Part shown: one piece after another, positions 38,626 to 61,562 of the stretch
Position numbering within the stretch: the stretch's first letter is position 1
Layout: each line of letters opens with the position of its first letter
NCBI GenBank assembly: GCA_903813345.2
Contig: CAIIXF020000010.1
Coordinates: 9,290,349-9,354,348 of the forward strand
Length of the DNA stretch: 64,000 nucleotides
Direction: 5' to 3'
Source: Owenia fusiformis
Lineage: Eukaryota > Annelida > Polychaeta > Sabellida > Oweniidae
Made by a program: the position numbers and the translations under genes
Notes under the pieces: generated by a model
Seen by the model: only the letters and a program-made list of their open reading frames with translations
The model's database searches: none
What the model was told of the DNA's origin: nothing

Positions 38626-41500
38626 ATCTCCCGACTTAAGTCCACAAGAATGGAAATAACTTTGGGATTCAAACTGACTACTTGCAGATAATAGGCGCAA
38701 TTAAATGAAATGCCAATTCTATATAAGGTTACTACTTAGGCTAAGGTAAATAAATAAAATACATATTTACGCTCATTTTGTCATTGAGTGAGAAATGATG
38801 TAGGCATGCAAAAGTGTCTTAATTATAAATGCTCACAGTATTCATTGACATGAAATTGTTCTCTCGATGCATTTTCCTTCCTTACTTCTATGAAACATCC
38901 TCAATGGAACTACATTGATTTATTGAGTTGTGCGTTTAACAAAAAGATGTTTTTTATTGTACATAATAGAAGGATAAAACGCTTCATTTATTTAGCCTCG
39001 CCTCGAGCATCATCTTGAATGATACAATTTAAAGGTTCCAATTGACCTAAACCTAAACATGTTGAATTATTCTGATTTATAAGAGTCTCTCTTCATTATC
39101 TAAAGCTTCATCTAAAGCATTGAATACGATAGATTCATCATGATAAACCATGACATCTCATTTCTTCTCAGCCCTGAGATTCAGGTGAAACAGAAAGATG
39201 CGAGAGAATGCGAGAGACTATGAATCACACAATTTTAAATGTTAAAAGTGACCAGGAATAGAAATGAGTTATTGTCAATGTTGTAAATGTAACGGGGCGA
39301 ACAACTAGCAAGTACATGGTACGTAATGAGGTGAACAATTTGCGATTTTCAAGTTTGTAAGAAGGTATGTAACAGTTTACATGCATGTAGCCAGGTGAAC
39401 AATTTACAGATTGAAACATATGTAAACAATTTACAACTAAGTGAAGGTGGAAATGTGCAAGTTAGTAACTACGTCAACAAATCAGCAGTAGTAAAGGACC
39501 ACGTACGTGGTGACACTTTTTTGTGAATATCGTTAGCTGAACACGTACACGTATTGACGTCTTACCTGTAAATATGAGAATCGTTTTCATACTCCATAAC
39601 TCCATTTTTGAACTGATTCGTCAAGAATTTCTGTTGAATCTATAAAGTTTCATTCATCTGCATTTTACCTGGTGTTCTGAAATGATATATACCGGTGTGA
39701 AATAATATATGCCACAAAGATAGAATATATGAGTTGCAAATATTCACATATTTTGCATGTCGTGAAAGAAATGTCATAGACATAGTAAAATGCAAAACTA
39801 TTTTTCGGTTAAATCCTCGTATCATATTTTTCCTTCACACACTTTCCCATCTGGTTCGACTTATTTCTCATAAGTTCTTGAGCACCTTTACTTCTGAAAA
39901 TCCTCTGACCATCGCATTAACCTCAAACTAAATCCTATATTAGATATCCATTGCAGCCTCTATCCAAATGATCTGGCGAGTCTGAAAGAATCACGGAGAT
40001 TGGATATTTCGACTTGTCCTATATTGCTACTTAGCTCCTTTAGGTAGGGCATCGATATATTGTCTTTCCTGATGATATCTAGCTAGGTCTCGTCCATAAT
40101 TCTCCCTGGATAATTGTGTTTTGTGGACTCTGACATTCCTTGATATTATCCATGAATACTATTTGAAACTAATGAACAACCTAGCTAGCTTGAGATGGAC
40201 GACTCTGGTCTATGCGAGTCTGTATTTAGATAAGTCAGTAAGTAACGTACTCCCGGGAACATACTTACCAATAGTACTTTAATCTCCGTGAATCTACCTA
40301 ACTAGCTCTTACATTACATACGGACGGTATCGCTCCGTATCACGTAATTCGAGGAAGTCTAATCTAGTCGAATCTAAGTAATGCAGTCCAAATGAGAACT
40401 TGAACATCCTCGACGGATAATTTACTTCAATGTTTGTATCCTGAAAACGCTTGGATTAACTGTAGCTATTGTAACTCAAATAAAATGAAATGAAAAATGA
40501 AAGAACTGTACTATATGGTGTTTTGACAGTTAATTTTCAGGTGGCCGTGCGTGTTTTACTATTTTCGAGAAACTGGACCCCGATGATGATATTATTTTGT
40601 AATTAAAAGTTATATTTTATTTTATGTATAATGTTTTAGCTCTATTAATTTGGAGATAAAGATTAATCAAACAAACTAAAAAACGTGGAGATAGCTGAAA
40701 TACTTGGTTTACCCTTTATTCCAAATGACCAGGCTCTTCCAAGTATTACCCTTTTCATGAGTATCGTCGTAGTTATTTCTAGCCTCTGAGAAGGAAAGTA
40801 CTCTGGATAACATGCAGTTGATATTAGAAAACAAAAATCTGAAATACGGTCAAGGAAGAAGGATGCAACTCTAATTTATAGTTGAATAGAAAAAATAGAT
40901 AGGAATTCAACATATGTTCCTGAATTAAAAATTATTTATTGCCTGCGGGATAACATGGAATCTCGATCGTTAATCTAAATAAGACACGATCTAATCAATT
41001 ATGCTTGAATGAGATGTTGGCATTTAGACTTGGGATATACATATGGTATTGCATCTTGATCCATCAAGGTATTTCATGACTGATGGAATACACTGGTTTA
41101 ACAGTATGGACTATCGCGCTTTCTTAATTATTAAGCTCAATGAATTTGAAAACCCCCGATAGTAGCATTCTGATACTGATCACATCTTCCTTTTTCAATC
41201 AGCAATATGGCTAAAGGAACTAATAGAAGGCCATTTCTCATGAGCTACATTGAGACATCTTTCTGTGTAAAATTTGCGCCAATATCAATCTGGATTAACA
41301 CGTAATTCCCGAATGTATAGGATTTTCAATTTCTAGTAATTAGGGGTACTTCGTTATTAAGCCACAGGAGCTTTCATTTCGAGGAAATTATTCCTTCTTT
41401 GACTATCAACAAGTTTTTAATTCAATGATACACAATACTGTCGTGTGAATGTCCAATATAGCTACAATAGGCTGTATATATGAGCGTTACGTGAAACACC
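38626..41500. other. No gene recognised
   Basis: This AT-rich stretch has no exon with family resemblance on either strand. A short palindrome, CCACGTACGTGG, sits near 39500. I see no array and no convincing inverted-repeat element. Confidence 0.4.
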
Positions 41501-41515
41501 ATCATGCTTTATTGG

Positions 41516-42146
41516 AAAGGATGGGTATCGATATGGTGAACTTTTTGAACACACGCTTCTCTTGAACCGGTCATCAAAAAATTCTGAAAATTTTACACAT
41601 CGTCAATTTAATGGTCATCTTTTGAATGGTAGCAATACAATTTGAAGTAAATATACATACTTTTCTCTATATTGTTTTAGAAAACACATCAGACACTTCT
41701 TTTGTTCTTGGTAACGTGTTTAGGTCTCTCAATATTGTAATTGCACGTTTGGTTGATTTAAAAAAGTATCTTGTTAATGAAATAAAAGGTTTATCTTATT
41801 TTTTATCTATTTTTTAAAAACTTTTTGAATACTTTTTGTTAAATCAACCAAAATTTCCTTTGTATAACTATATTATTGAAAGGTCTAAGGAAATGTTGTA
41901 TATGCAATTTTGTTCAAAAAGGCTTCGGAAAGATATCTTATATCATTCTCAAGAATTGGTAAAAGGAACAAAAAACAATTGCACTAAAAAACAAAAAATG
42001 TTAGCAAAAACAGTTATATAAAATATATATATAAAAATGATATCAAAATTACATAAAGGACCGTGTTTTTTACAGAATACTTTCAATAATTGGTTTAAGA
42101 GAAAAACATTGTTGAATTCAGTTCACCATATCGATACCAATCCTTT
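41516..42146. mobile_element. Inverted-repeat element, ~630 bp
   Basis: AAAGGATGGGTATCGATATG at 41516 is mirrored near-perfectly by CATATCGATACCAATCCTTT, ending at 42146. The symmetry continues inward (ttctcttgaacc against ttctcttaaacc). The AT-rich inside has two short open frames without known motifs. To the right, at 42151-42232, is a smaller hairpin built on catgtactaaccca/tgggttagtgca. Confidence 0.5.
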
Positions 42147-43456
42147 AAAATATGAGTTCATGTACTAACCCATACACATGGATGTATAGGCTGGTACATT
42201 ATCAGGATGGGTTAGTGCACACATGAATGCTTTTAAATCCAATAACGAATTTGTAGAAAAAAAATATGGCCATCACAATATGTCACCACTTTTCGTTTGT
42301 GCTGGACGTATTTAGCAAATCAGCACTGGTATTGTTCTCTTCAGAAATGAATGAAAATAGGATATATATATCATTAAAGATCCCATCATAATTGAAAACG
42401 TTTGAAGGTTGGGTTTTTGGGGGTCACCCTGTATGTAAAAACAGTTTGAACACACAATATGGAATTTTGACAAAATATAAAATTTATTTAAAATTTTGAT
42501 TTTCAGTTCTCTGAGTATCATGAACAATTATATTAAAATATCAGAAAATTCATTACAATAGAGATCCTTATATAAGATAGAAAAGAGAAAAGTGACCAAA
42601 AGAAATAATGATACTACGAAATATCAATCACCCAAATATTTCAGCTTTGTAAAATAATTTCTATTTTCGACCTAAGTATAAGGTCTGACATATCTTGTGA
42701 TTTGTTTTTTTTGTATGTGACCAAAAACATTTTTAAAAATCATTTAGTATGATCTCTTGTCTTAACATTAAGTAATTGTTTGTGCCCAATCTAATGCTGT
42801 CCATTGTCCAACTCACAGAAAATATTTTATCTTTATATTTTTGTTTAAAACTTTCCTATTATAATCTCAAAATTCATAAACAACCTTTAAAACCATGTCT
42901 TAAATGTTATTTCGAATGTAGATTTTAAATATGATATCACTTTGACTGTTTTACTGGCCAGCATTCAGTCTATTGGTCCCTCTCAACATTGGCCACATCG
43001 AAGCTAAGTCCACTGACTGATTTCATGGCAGCCCTTTAATTCAAAGGCTGAAAATTATTATCAAATAACAAAGTTCTTTAATTCCAAGACTGATGATAAA
43101 TTATGTACATTTACTTCTTGTCAAGTCCAGTAATTCAAATGAGATCAAGGAATCTGAATATTCCCCCAGTGGTTACCAGATCAGACACCCAACATGTCCA
43201 AAATAGTAATATGATACATAGGTATCAAAAACCTTCCTAGCTGCAATACATATTTTCAGCCATCACGTCAATTTTAATAAAAACTCAATACAATACAACC
43301 TGGATATCAAAGCCTATAAAACGGTATGACACTGACAAAACGTCACCACTTGCACACTATTACAGTACATTGTATAGTAAATGTTTCAAATTTACCTGAC
43401 TTCTCAAGTTATTATTGCCATATCACAACAAATTCTATAATATAATGCTAACCCTA

Positions 43457-44015
43457 CTATCACACCAAACTAGTTCTCACTACGTTCTCGAAAACGGGCT
43501 TAAACTGTATACGAACAGACTTGACGTACTTTGAACCGTTTGGGATCTATTTACAAACTTCATGAAACTACTAGAACGAGTAGGTCCTCCAGCACTTAGA
43601 GCATGCTCAACGTTTTCTGGTGATCATCAAAACGTTGCCGAATCGGTTTTAAACTGTGTGCGAACTGAATGAACGTAGCTACAACGTTCGACGGTCTGTT
43701 TACGAACTTCATGGACTTTCCCGGACGGGGTATGTGATTTAGAATTTTGAATCGATTCAAAATTCGATGGCGACCATACCGTTCTGTAATCAGGTCATGA
43801 TGACCTTCTAGACTAAGGTACAGTTTATACTACGTTGCACACCGACGTGGTGCGACCTGAACGAACTGCGAATGTGATGGACGTATTGAAGACTGTTTAT
43901 GAACGAAGTAGCTAATTATTTTAGACATATATCCCGACCGCAGCCAGATCGAGCCCGTTTTACGACATTTTCGTAGGACTGACAAAAACGGGTAAGAACT
44001 AGTTTGGTGTGATAG
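43457..44015. mobile_element. Terminal-inverted-repeat element, ~560 bp
   Basis: CTATCACACCAAACTAGTTC at 43457 is mirrored by GAACTAGTTTGGTGTGATAG ending at 44015. The inner parts are again symmetric (cgaaaacgggc against gcccgttttacg). It contains internal diverged repeats around cgaacagac / gtttacgaacttcatg. No transposase is present, and the duplication at the target is unclear. Confidence 0.65.
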
Positions 44016-44669
44016 GGGGGTTAGGTAACAGACTCTAACTTAACTGTGAAGAAGTTGCTCACATTCCCAATGTCTATTAGTAATTACTATATTCCAACCT
44101 GTTCTACAAGTTAACATAATTCGTTGCTATGGTAACAGATGTTGGGAATTACTTGTTCAAAATCATGACATGTCCATACGTTTACACAGAAAAAAGTCAA
44201 ATCTGTATATTAATTTCTAAGTTATTGTAAGTTATAAGAGTATAGCAATTTGTACGACACTAAACTAATATGATGCCACTGCCAAACTAATCAAAAAATG
44301 GTGGCACAACAATGTAGTGTTCGTGTATCATAGAACAATATTATGTAAGTTTGTAATGACAAATTGGAAGAACTTGATTAAAAAAGCAATATCTTTGCAT
44401 ATCAGCAGTCATTTAAGATCAGTTCATATTTCTAGTTATAATTTTCTTGAGCACCATTAAACAAGACCTTCATTTAAATAATAGAACCTATACAATGATA
44501 AAACATATTCGAATCTTAAATTACAATTTCAAAGAATTCATAAATTTTGCCATTAGGCTAGAGCATTAGTCTAAGGAGTCTCCATGAATTTGTCCTCTAG
44601 GCTACAGCATTAGTCTAAGGGGTCTCTCCAGAAAAAAATCAACCTGTAGAATAGAATTCAATCAAAGAT

Positions 44670-47600
44670 TCACGATTGTGGTTTGTGTAAAGGAATGAGA
44701 AACTTGTGTCCAAATGGAGATAGGTACTTGACCCCTACTTCCTTGAACACTTTCTTAGGAAGGCCAATGTCACATAAATAAATCTGACCACATTTCTCGC
44801 TCAGATTCAATGGCATCGCCAAACTTAGCGACCATTTTGTGCCTATTGTGCTGCCCTCTACTGGTGGGTCTATAGCGATAACTTGAGCCTTACTCTGATT
44901 GGTCCATTCCACCACGCTCGTGTACCAGGTCTGGACTTTCATATTGGAGTTGTCATGAGTATCCATAGCATTTATTATAATGTCAACTGGCTTTTTGGGA
45001 AGTTCTGAAACATGAAAAAAAAAGAAGTTTACTGACTTCTCTTGGCAAGAGATTGCATTCATCTAGTTTTTAAATTTATTTAGAGATAATTATTTTGAAC
45101 AACATTCTTTTTTCCAAAAAGATTAAAGGTAATGGCATTTTCGACCTCCAAAAAACCAAAACTCATTTCACATTCAAACTCCAATAAAATAATAGGGATT
45201 CAGATTATTAATTTACTTAAATTTATTACTTCGGTTGAGGAAGTTGATATTCTTTACATTGAAAATGAATTAATATATGCATCATTCAACTTTTGCATTC
45301 CAAAAAACACAGTATGTTACAATAAAACATTTTACATTAGACAATTTTTTGCATTGGTACCCCGGGATTGGAACATTAAGTACAATGTACATTAATTCAA
45401 AGTTCAATCAACTTGAAACACTATAAACAAAACATACCATTAATTTTACTAGCTCTTTTGCCTCCAGTGAGTTCAAAAAGCTGAATCTCCTCTGTTAATT
45501 CCTTTATCATCTTAATAAAGTTGGGCACAAACAGAGTCACTTGTACATTATGATTGGCAAGCTGTCTGGCACAGTTCACAGCCTGCGCACCCTGTCTATG
45601 TGGTCCACATAACACAACGACACTAGGCTTCTGATGGGAGTTCTGTGGGTTCAGTCTAAAATATACAAGGATAACGTTTCTTAAGACAAGATTTTTAGAC
45701 AAGGAGAATGATAGGAATTGCTCTACATTTGTATTTTTTAAATATAAGTAAAGTGAAAATATTCACTGTTTACAACACAGGGATGTACTGTTAAACCAGT
45801 GTATTCCTTAAGTCATATGTAATACCTTGATGGATCAAGATGAAACAGGGATGCAAATACAAATATTTGCCATTCTCCTGTTCTTCAAAGCAATGAAAGG
45901 GTAATTTTTGTAGTTAAATGTGTCTCCCAGTAAAAAGGGATAAGAAAGTTGGAATTTAACTCCTGTTTTTCCTTGCACTAGGTGCTGTATTGCATTTTGC
46001 ATTATAATTTACTCACCTGCTACCCCCTCCCAGTAGCGTCATAACCATCTCACAGGCTGACCTCCCCACCATCTCTGTCTGTCTCTGCAAGGAGAAACCC
46101 AGTTTTTCTGCTGTGGCAAACAATCGACTCCTCAGCTCATAGCTCATACATGGCACCACTAAACCACTATCTGAAACACAAAAGAAACAACTTTTTTTCC
46201 AAAAATGTCAGCAAGTGTATACCAGAAATTAACTGAACAACATGGCATTCATGCAAAATCTGCCATTTGTTATAGACACCGAAACCAAACTTTGTTTGAC
46301 AAAATTCTGTCAACTGAAAACCATCCACAAAAAAGTTAGAGATAATAGAGACACCACTTCTGGTGGTAACACTGACATAACAATAACCACACATTCCAAT
46401 TTTTATATTGCAAAAATATAAATTGTGAAAATTCTCGATGAAAAGGGATATACATAAAATAAAACAAACCTAAAGATATAAATGTTCCCATGACACAGAA
46501 TTATGACATCACAACTAAATAACCTTATTCTACTGTGATGTCATAAATATTTTAAATGAATTTACAATTTAAAGATTCTGAAAAATTCAATTGTGATGTC
46601 ACACAGCAAGCAATGTAATGGTTGCTATAGGCTTGATGTTTTATAGCAACATGACATGTGATGTCATAGAACACAATAAGAATCACTTGGTGACAGAAAT
46701 GTCGTTTCTATGGTAAACACAAACAAAAGCAATTGCAATACAAAACTGAGGAAGACATTCTTTCTTGAAAATTGATCTGCAAAGACATAAGGTACACAAA
46801 TATTTGAAGATGGAAAAACAACCAAATAGGAGTCATAGGATTAGAAGTGCCATGAGCAAGATTGCTATTTGGAAATCGCAGCCATGGAGGCGAAGCAATC
46901 GAATACTTCCATTCAATGATGCTGAAGATGAGGAGAAAGTGGAGGAGGTCACAATGGTGATAGACCTGAATGCCATTCATGTATATGAATGGCCAGAAGT
47001 GGACTTAACAAAATTTGGCAAAAATGGCTTCTACACAAAGGCTGAATGCACAATGGAAACGATCCTGAGGATGTCTCCACTTTATGATCCGAAGTTTTCA
47101 CAATCTCAACAGGAAAAAGACAAGCGTTCCCTTCTTCAAAGAGCTCTGCATAGAATGGAAAAGAGAGTAAGTGTCAATAAGTATGTTGCACCTTAGAATA
47201 TTCCAGAAACTTTACTAGAATCCTCTCTCAACGAATGGCAAATGACAAACATAAACAAAAAGACAAACATACATTAAAAACTTTGCCATGTAGAAAACGA
47301 CATTAAACCAAACTATTTTGATTCCAGGCAAGAGAGGCCAGATATGCTGTTTCTACTGTATTGACAAAGAAATCAGAGAAGTTGAACAACCAAGACGAAG
47401 ATTCCCAGAAAACAAAGGATGACTCTGGCTTTACCGCATTTTAAACACAATCATCTTATGAACCATCAGATATCTGATACGACCTAGTTTTCCAGCTGGG
47501 CCATACATCAACCATGGGCCTGTGCTATGTAGAACTATGTACTGCTTTGAAGGGACAATATTAGAGGCTAGCACTAAAACAGCCTTACATTCACTATTTA

Positions 47601-50600
47601 TTTCTGAATGTGTATTATGCTCAAGTATGTTTAATAATGTTGTATATATTGTAAATAATAAATTGTAAATATGTTGTATTTTATATACTCAATCTTGTTG
47701 TTATCTTATATGAGTTCCTAAACTGACAACACTGTAGTCAACATTAAAATCAAAATTTGAAATGTATCACTAATGAGGCAAAACATGACAAAATGTTACC
47801 ACCTGCGAATGGTTACAAAAGTGTAACAATTGTTACAGAAAAAGGTCAACCAAAGGTCAAATCTCAAATCTAGAATTAGATTTGAACTTCTGAGAACTAA
47901 AAAAATTTGGTCAATTTGAAGCAAGTTGAAAAAAGACCTATTTTGGATTCCATGACTAACAACAAGGCAATAACATGCAAAATTTCACACCTGCCATTTG
48001 TTAAAGAAACTGACCGCCAAATGCCGATCACCAACTGGAAACTGGCAATATATGTCACAACTTGTGATGGTGACACAAAACATGATCCATTGATATTTGA
48101 CCTTCAAATCTTACCAGTTACATATTCTGGGGCATCCCCTTCCGGTAGCTGGATCTGTCTGAACACAGTAGGGCCTGACTTAAGCACATTCTCATCGCAG
48201 CGATATTTCACAGGAGGTGCGTTCATTTCATTCCCGCTACAGGAATTCTCTATTTCTTCAAATACTGCTTGCTTATCAAATAATGCCAAGTTTTTCTCAA
48301 AGTCAAAATCATCAAGGAAAGAGTCCATAGGGGCACTAAAGCAATCTGATTTTCCTGGCTGTTTGAGGGTTTGTATTTTTCTCGGCTGTGAGCCTGTGCG
48401 TCTCTGTTGTGCAGTCTCTCTGTGACCATTCACATGGGATGTACTGGATTCTAAATGAAAAGAATTTGTACGTCATACTTTTAATTTTACATTAAAAAAT
48501 AAACACTTATCAAAGCAAATACCTCAAAATGTGAATTTTCTTAAATTCCAATTTTTGGGCAAACCATAAGATTCACTTTTAATAGAGTGATTTTAACAAT
48601 GTATAAGATATGTACATTTGTCATTGTATTTTTTATAACTAATAACATTTGACATATATTACAGAAATGTATTTGTATCTAGCATCTAAACATATATAAA
48701 ATATTAACCACAAGATAAAACAAGCAACAGAAAAAGAATGGTGTAAATTATACAAAGCAAACTAAAACATGTGTTGCGAAGTGAATATTAAGGGGGGGGG
48801 GGGGGGCATGTGAAATCAACCAGATATGGAAATCTTCTCCACTAGGTCCAGTCCCGTCTCATGTTTTTCTGATTCTTTTTTGTATGACATATCAATGCAA
48901 TATCAGAAAGGCAAAGAAATGTCAGCTGTCTATGATAAAATTGACAAAACTAAACACCAATTTTTTGTTCATACATGTAGCAACATAACTTCTAACTTCA
49001 AATTGCTTACATTTTTGAAGTAATTTTATTTCGAAAATTAAGTTATCCTATGCATAAATCATTTTGCCCCAGCTTTTTGATATCAAGATTATGTCTAAAA
49101 AAAATTTCCATGGGACAACCAATGAATACCAAAACTGTATAGTGATCCAGTTATCAGGTTTTTCTCTAGAAAGACTCAGGGCCCTGCGTTCTATTAACAT
49201 GGATGAATGGACACTTGAAAATGGCAGAATTGTGAATTAAATTTTAAGCAAAAGTATATTGGCTTAAAAGTTGCAAAAGCTCACAACATCAGCACCATAT
49301 ATCCCACATATTTAGACATAATTAGTCAAACTCTAACAATAAACAACACAAAATCTACAAAGTACAAACATTACAACACAACACATGTTTTACGTTTACC
49401 TTGCATATTTCCCCTTTCATTTCGTTTATTCAATTTATCACCTGAGTTGGTCCTTCTTCGAAAACCTGCTTCCTCTTTGGGTTTAGATGGAGTTCCTGTA
49501 TGACTATTAGTCCCTCCATTCATATGCATAACATTAGCCGCAATTCGTCCTCCTCTTGGGGATGTTGCGGTACGTCCTTGAGGAGGTGTTGCATTGTTGA
49601 TCCTGCGGTTGCATGTAGGTGTCCTACGCTTGTTTTCCTTCTGTAGTAGTTCTGTGTGACTCTTCTCTGGTGTATCTGGTATCTGTGGCATTCTCTTAGC
49701 CTCTTCTGGCGACTTCAAGATCTTTAAGTCTTTGATGTCACATGCGCTGGAGTAAAATAAACAAATGAGAACAACCATCTCTGACAGGGTTGGTCATTTC
49801 AATGTACACAGTATTATATATTCAATATCTTTGTAGAGGGGGAACTGACAAGATGGTAAATACTCATGGCAAGGGTTTTGGTCTTGTTTACTTTGTATGT
49901 GTAACTATTTTATTATGTATACAGGGTGTTCCGAAAGTATGGGCCCCCCCCCCCCCTAGGCAGACATACAACAATATCCCCATAGTATGTGTTATATATC
50001 ATTTTAAAGCTTGTCCAAAGTTACATTGATTTGCCAAGTATCATGGTTCAACTCACAAATGGGAAAAAGTTACATACATTTCAAAATGTACTGTTTTACC
50101 AAAATTAAAGTTTAGTTTTACACAAAATTAATAGTCGCCGCGTCTCCCTTGGCCATGTTAACAGTAGCAATTCTTTCCAGATATGACCTTACATACACTG
50201 CAAATAGGGGTATGGCATTTAATAATCCTAATAAAACCTTTTTAAGGCATTTTAGAAGAGTTTCCTTGGAGTATCTGCCCTTACCCACCTCTTTTTACAA
50301 GTCAATATCCATCCTCTCTTTAATGATATCACCCATATTTTTGGTCACATTCAGGTTAGCGGTGTTTCCAGTATACTGATTTTAACTTTAATTTTGGCCA
50401 AACACTAAGTTTTGAAATGCCTGTAACTTTTTCCCATTTGTAAATTGAACGATGATACTTTGCAAATCAATGTAACTTTGGACAAGCTTTAAAATGATAT
50501 ATGACATAAAGCTGTATTGTTTAACCATTTCCCTTTACTTACTTGAGTGTTATCACAGGCAGCTTACAGGTCAACCCATTGCGATATGCTCTGGAGATTG

Positions 50601-50706
50601 AGAGAGTCTGTTCAGCGCCATTTACATCTTTCACGTAACCTTGGTAGGTCCCCAAGACATCCCCACAGTCAATAGATACAACACTTCCCACCCACGATGC
50701 TGACAT
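44670..50706 (-). CDS. EDC3: Enhancer of mRNA-decapping protein 3, complete, 6 coding exons
   Basis: Exons in gene order: 50543-50706, 49400-49746, 48115-48450, 46017-46170, 45438-45655, 44670-45004. They total 1554 bases (517 aa, near the ~508 of vertebrate EDC3), with all phases consistent. Residues 1-70 form the divergent Lsm domain (MSASWVGSVVSIDCGD...), which in this family binds decapping factors. A polar, basic linker follows. Near residue 217 is the FDF motif (DDFDFEKNLALFDK), the docking site for DDX6-type helicase. From about 280 to the end is the YjeF-N Rossmann-like domain, with VVVLCGPHRQGAQ, QLANHNVQVTLFVPNF, IDPPVEGS and IYLCDIGLPKKVF. The protein acts in cytoplasmic P-bodies, stimulating DCP1/DCP2 decapping. 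The intron between 48115 and 46170 hosts another gene on the opposite strand. The start codon is the first in-frame ATG and gives the expected Lsm N-terminus. Confidence 0.95.
46504..46666 (+). promoter_or_regulatory. Cluster of CRE-like sites and an X-box-like inverted repeat
   Basis: Four copies of TGA(C/T)(A/G)TCA lie at 46504-46511, 46536-46543, 46594-46601 and 46659-46666. Between the last two, GTTGCTATA (46621) and TATAGCAAC (46642-46650) form an inverted repeat like a spaced RFX half-site pair. All are 145-300 bases before the start codon of the nested gene. They could be its promoter; alternatively they are part of a small AT-rich repeat. Confidence 0.35.
46810..47444 (+). CDS. Unrecognised two-exon gene nested antisense in an EDC3 intron
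   Basis: Exon 1 is 46810-47166, ending AGA|GTAAGT. Exon 2 is 47328-47444, after ATTCCAG. The join is phase 0 and gives a 157-residue protein. An in-frame stop at 46747 lies upstream, so the ATG at 46810 is the natural start unless there is an earlier exon. The N-terminus is basic (KSQPWRRSNR); an acidic stretch (DAEDEEKVEE) comes next. A hydrophobic-aromatic core follows, with YEWPEVDLTKFGKNGFYTK and ILRMSPLYDPKF. A charged, probably helical segment (RALHRMEKRAREARYAV) spans the splice join, and a polar tail ends TAF. There is no signal peptide and no membrane segment. AATAAA follows at 47657. The host intron is 46171-48114 on the other strand. I do not recognise the family; no function is proposed. 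Confidence 0.7.
47657..47662 (+). terminator. Polyadenylation signal of the nested gene
   Basis: AATAAA lies 213 bases after the nested gene's stop codon and inside the same EDC3 intron. It supports a self-contained transcript. Confidence 0.55.
49991..50505. mobile_element. Long inverted repeat (arms ~82 bp) with mariner-like outer end, EDC3 intron 1
   Basis: The left arm (49991-50072) contains GATTTGCCAAGTATCATGGT and CAAATGGGAAAAAGTTAC. It is mirrored by the right arm (50422-50505). Outside the left arm is ACAGGGTGTTCCGAAAGTAT at 49920, typical of short mariner-type elements; the matching right end is not seen. The region is non-coding. Confidence 0.65.

Positions 50707-61562
<10,856 letters not shown>

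Noticed and set aside
47907-48425. 172-codon plus-strand open frame over EDC3 exon 3
   Set aside because: It overlaps the FDF-domain exon antisense, has no splice or domain support and is a shadow frame.
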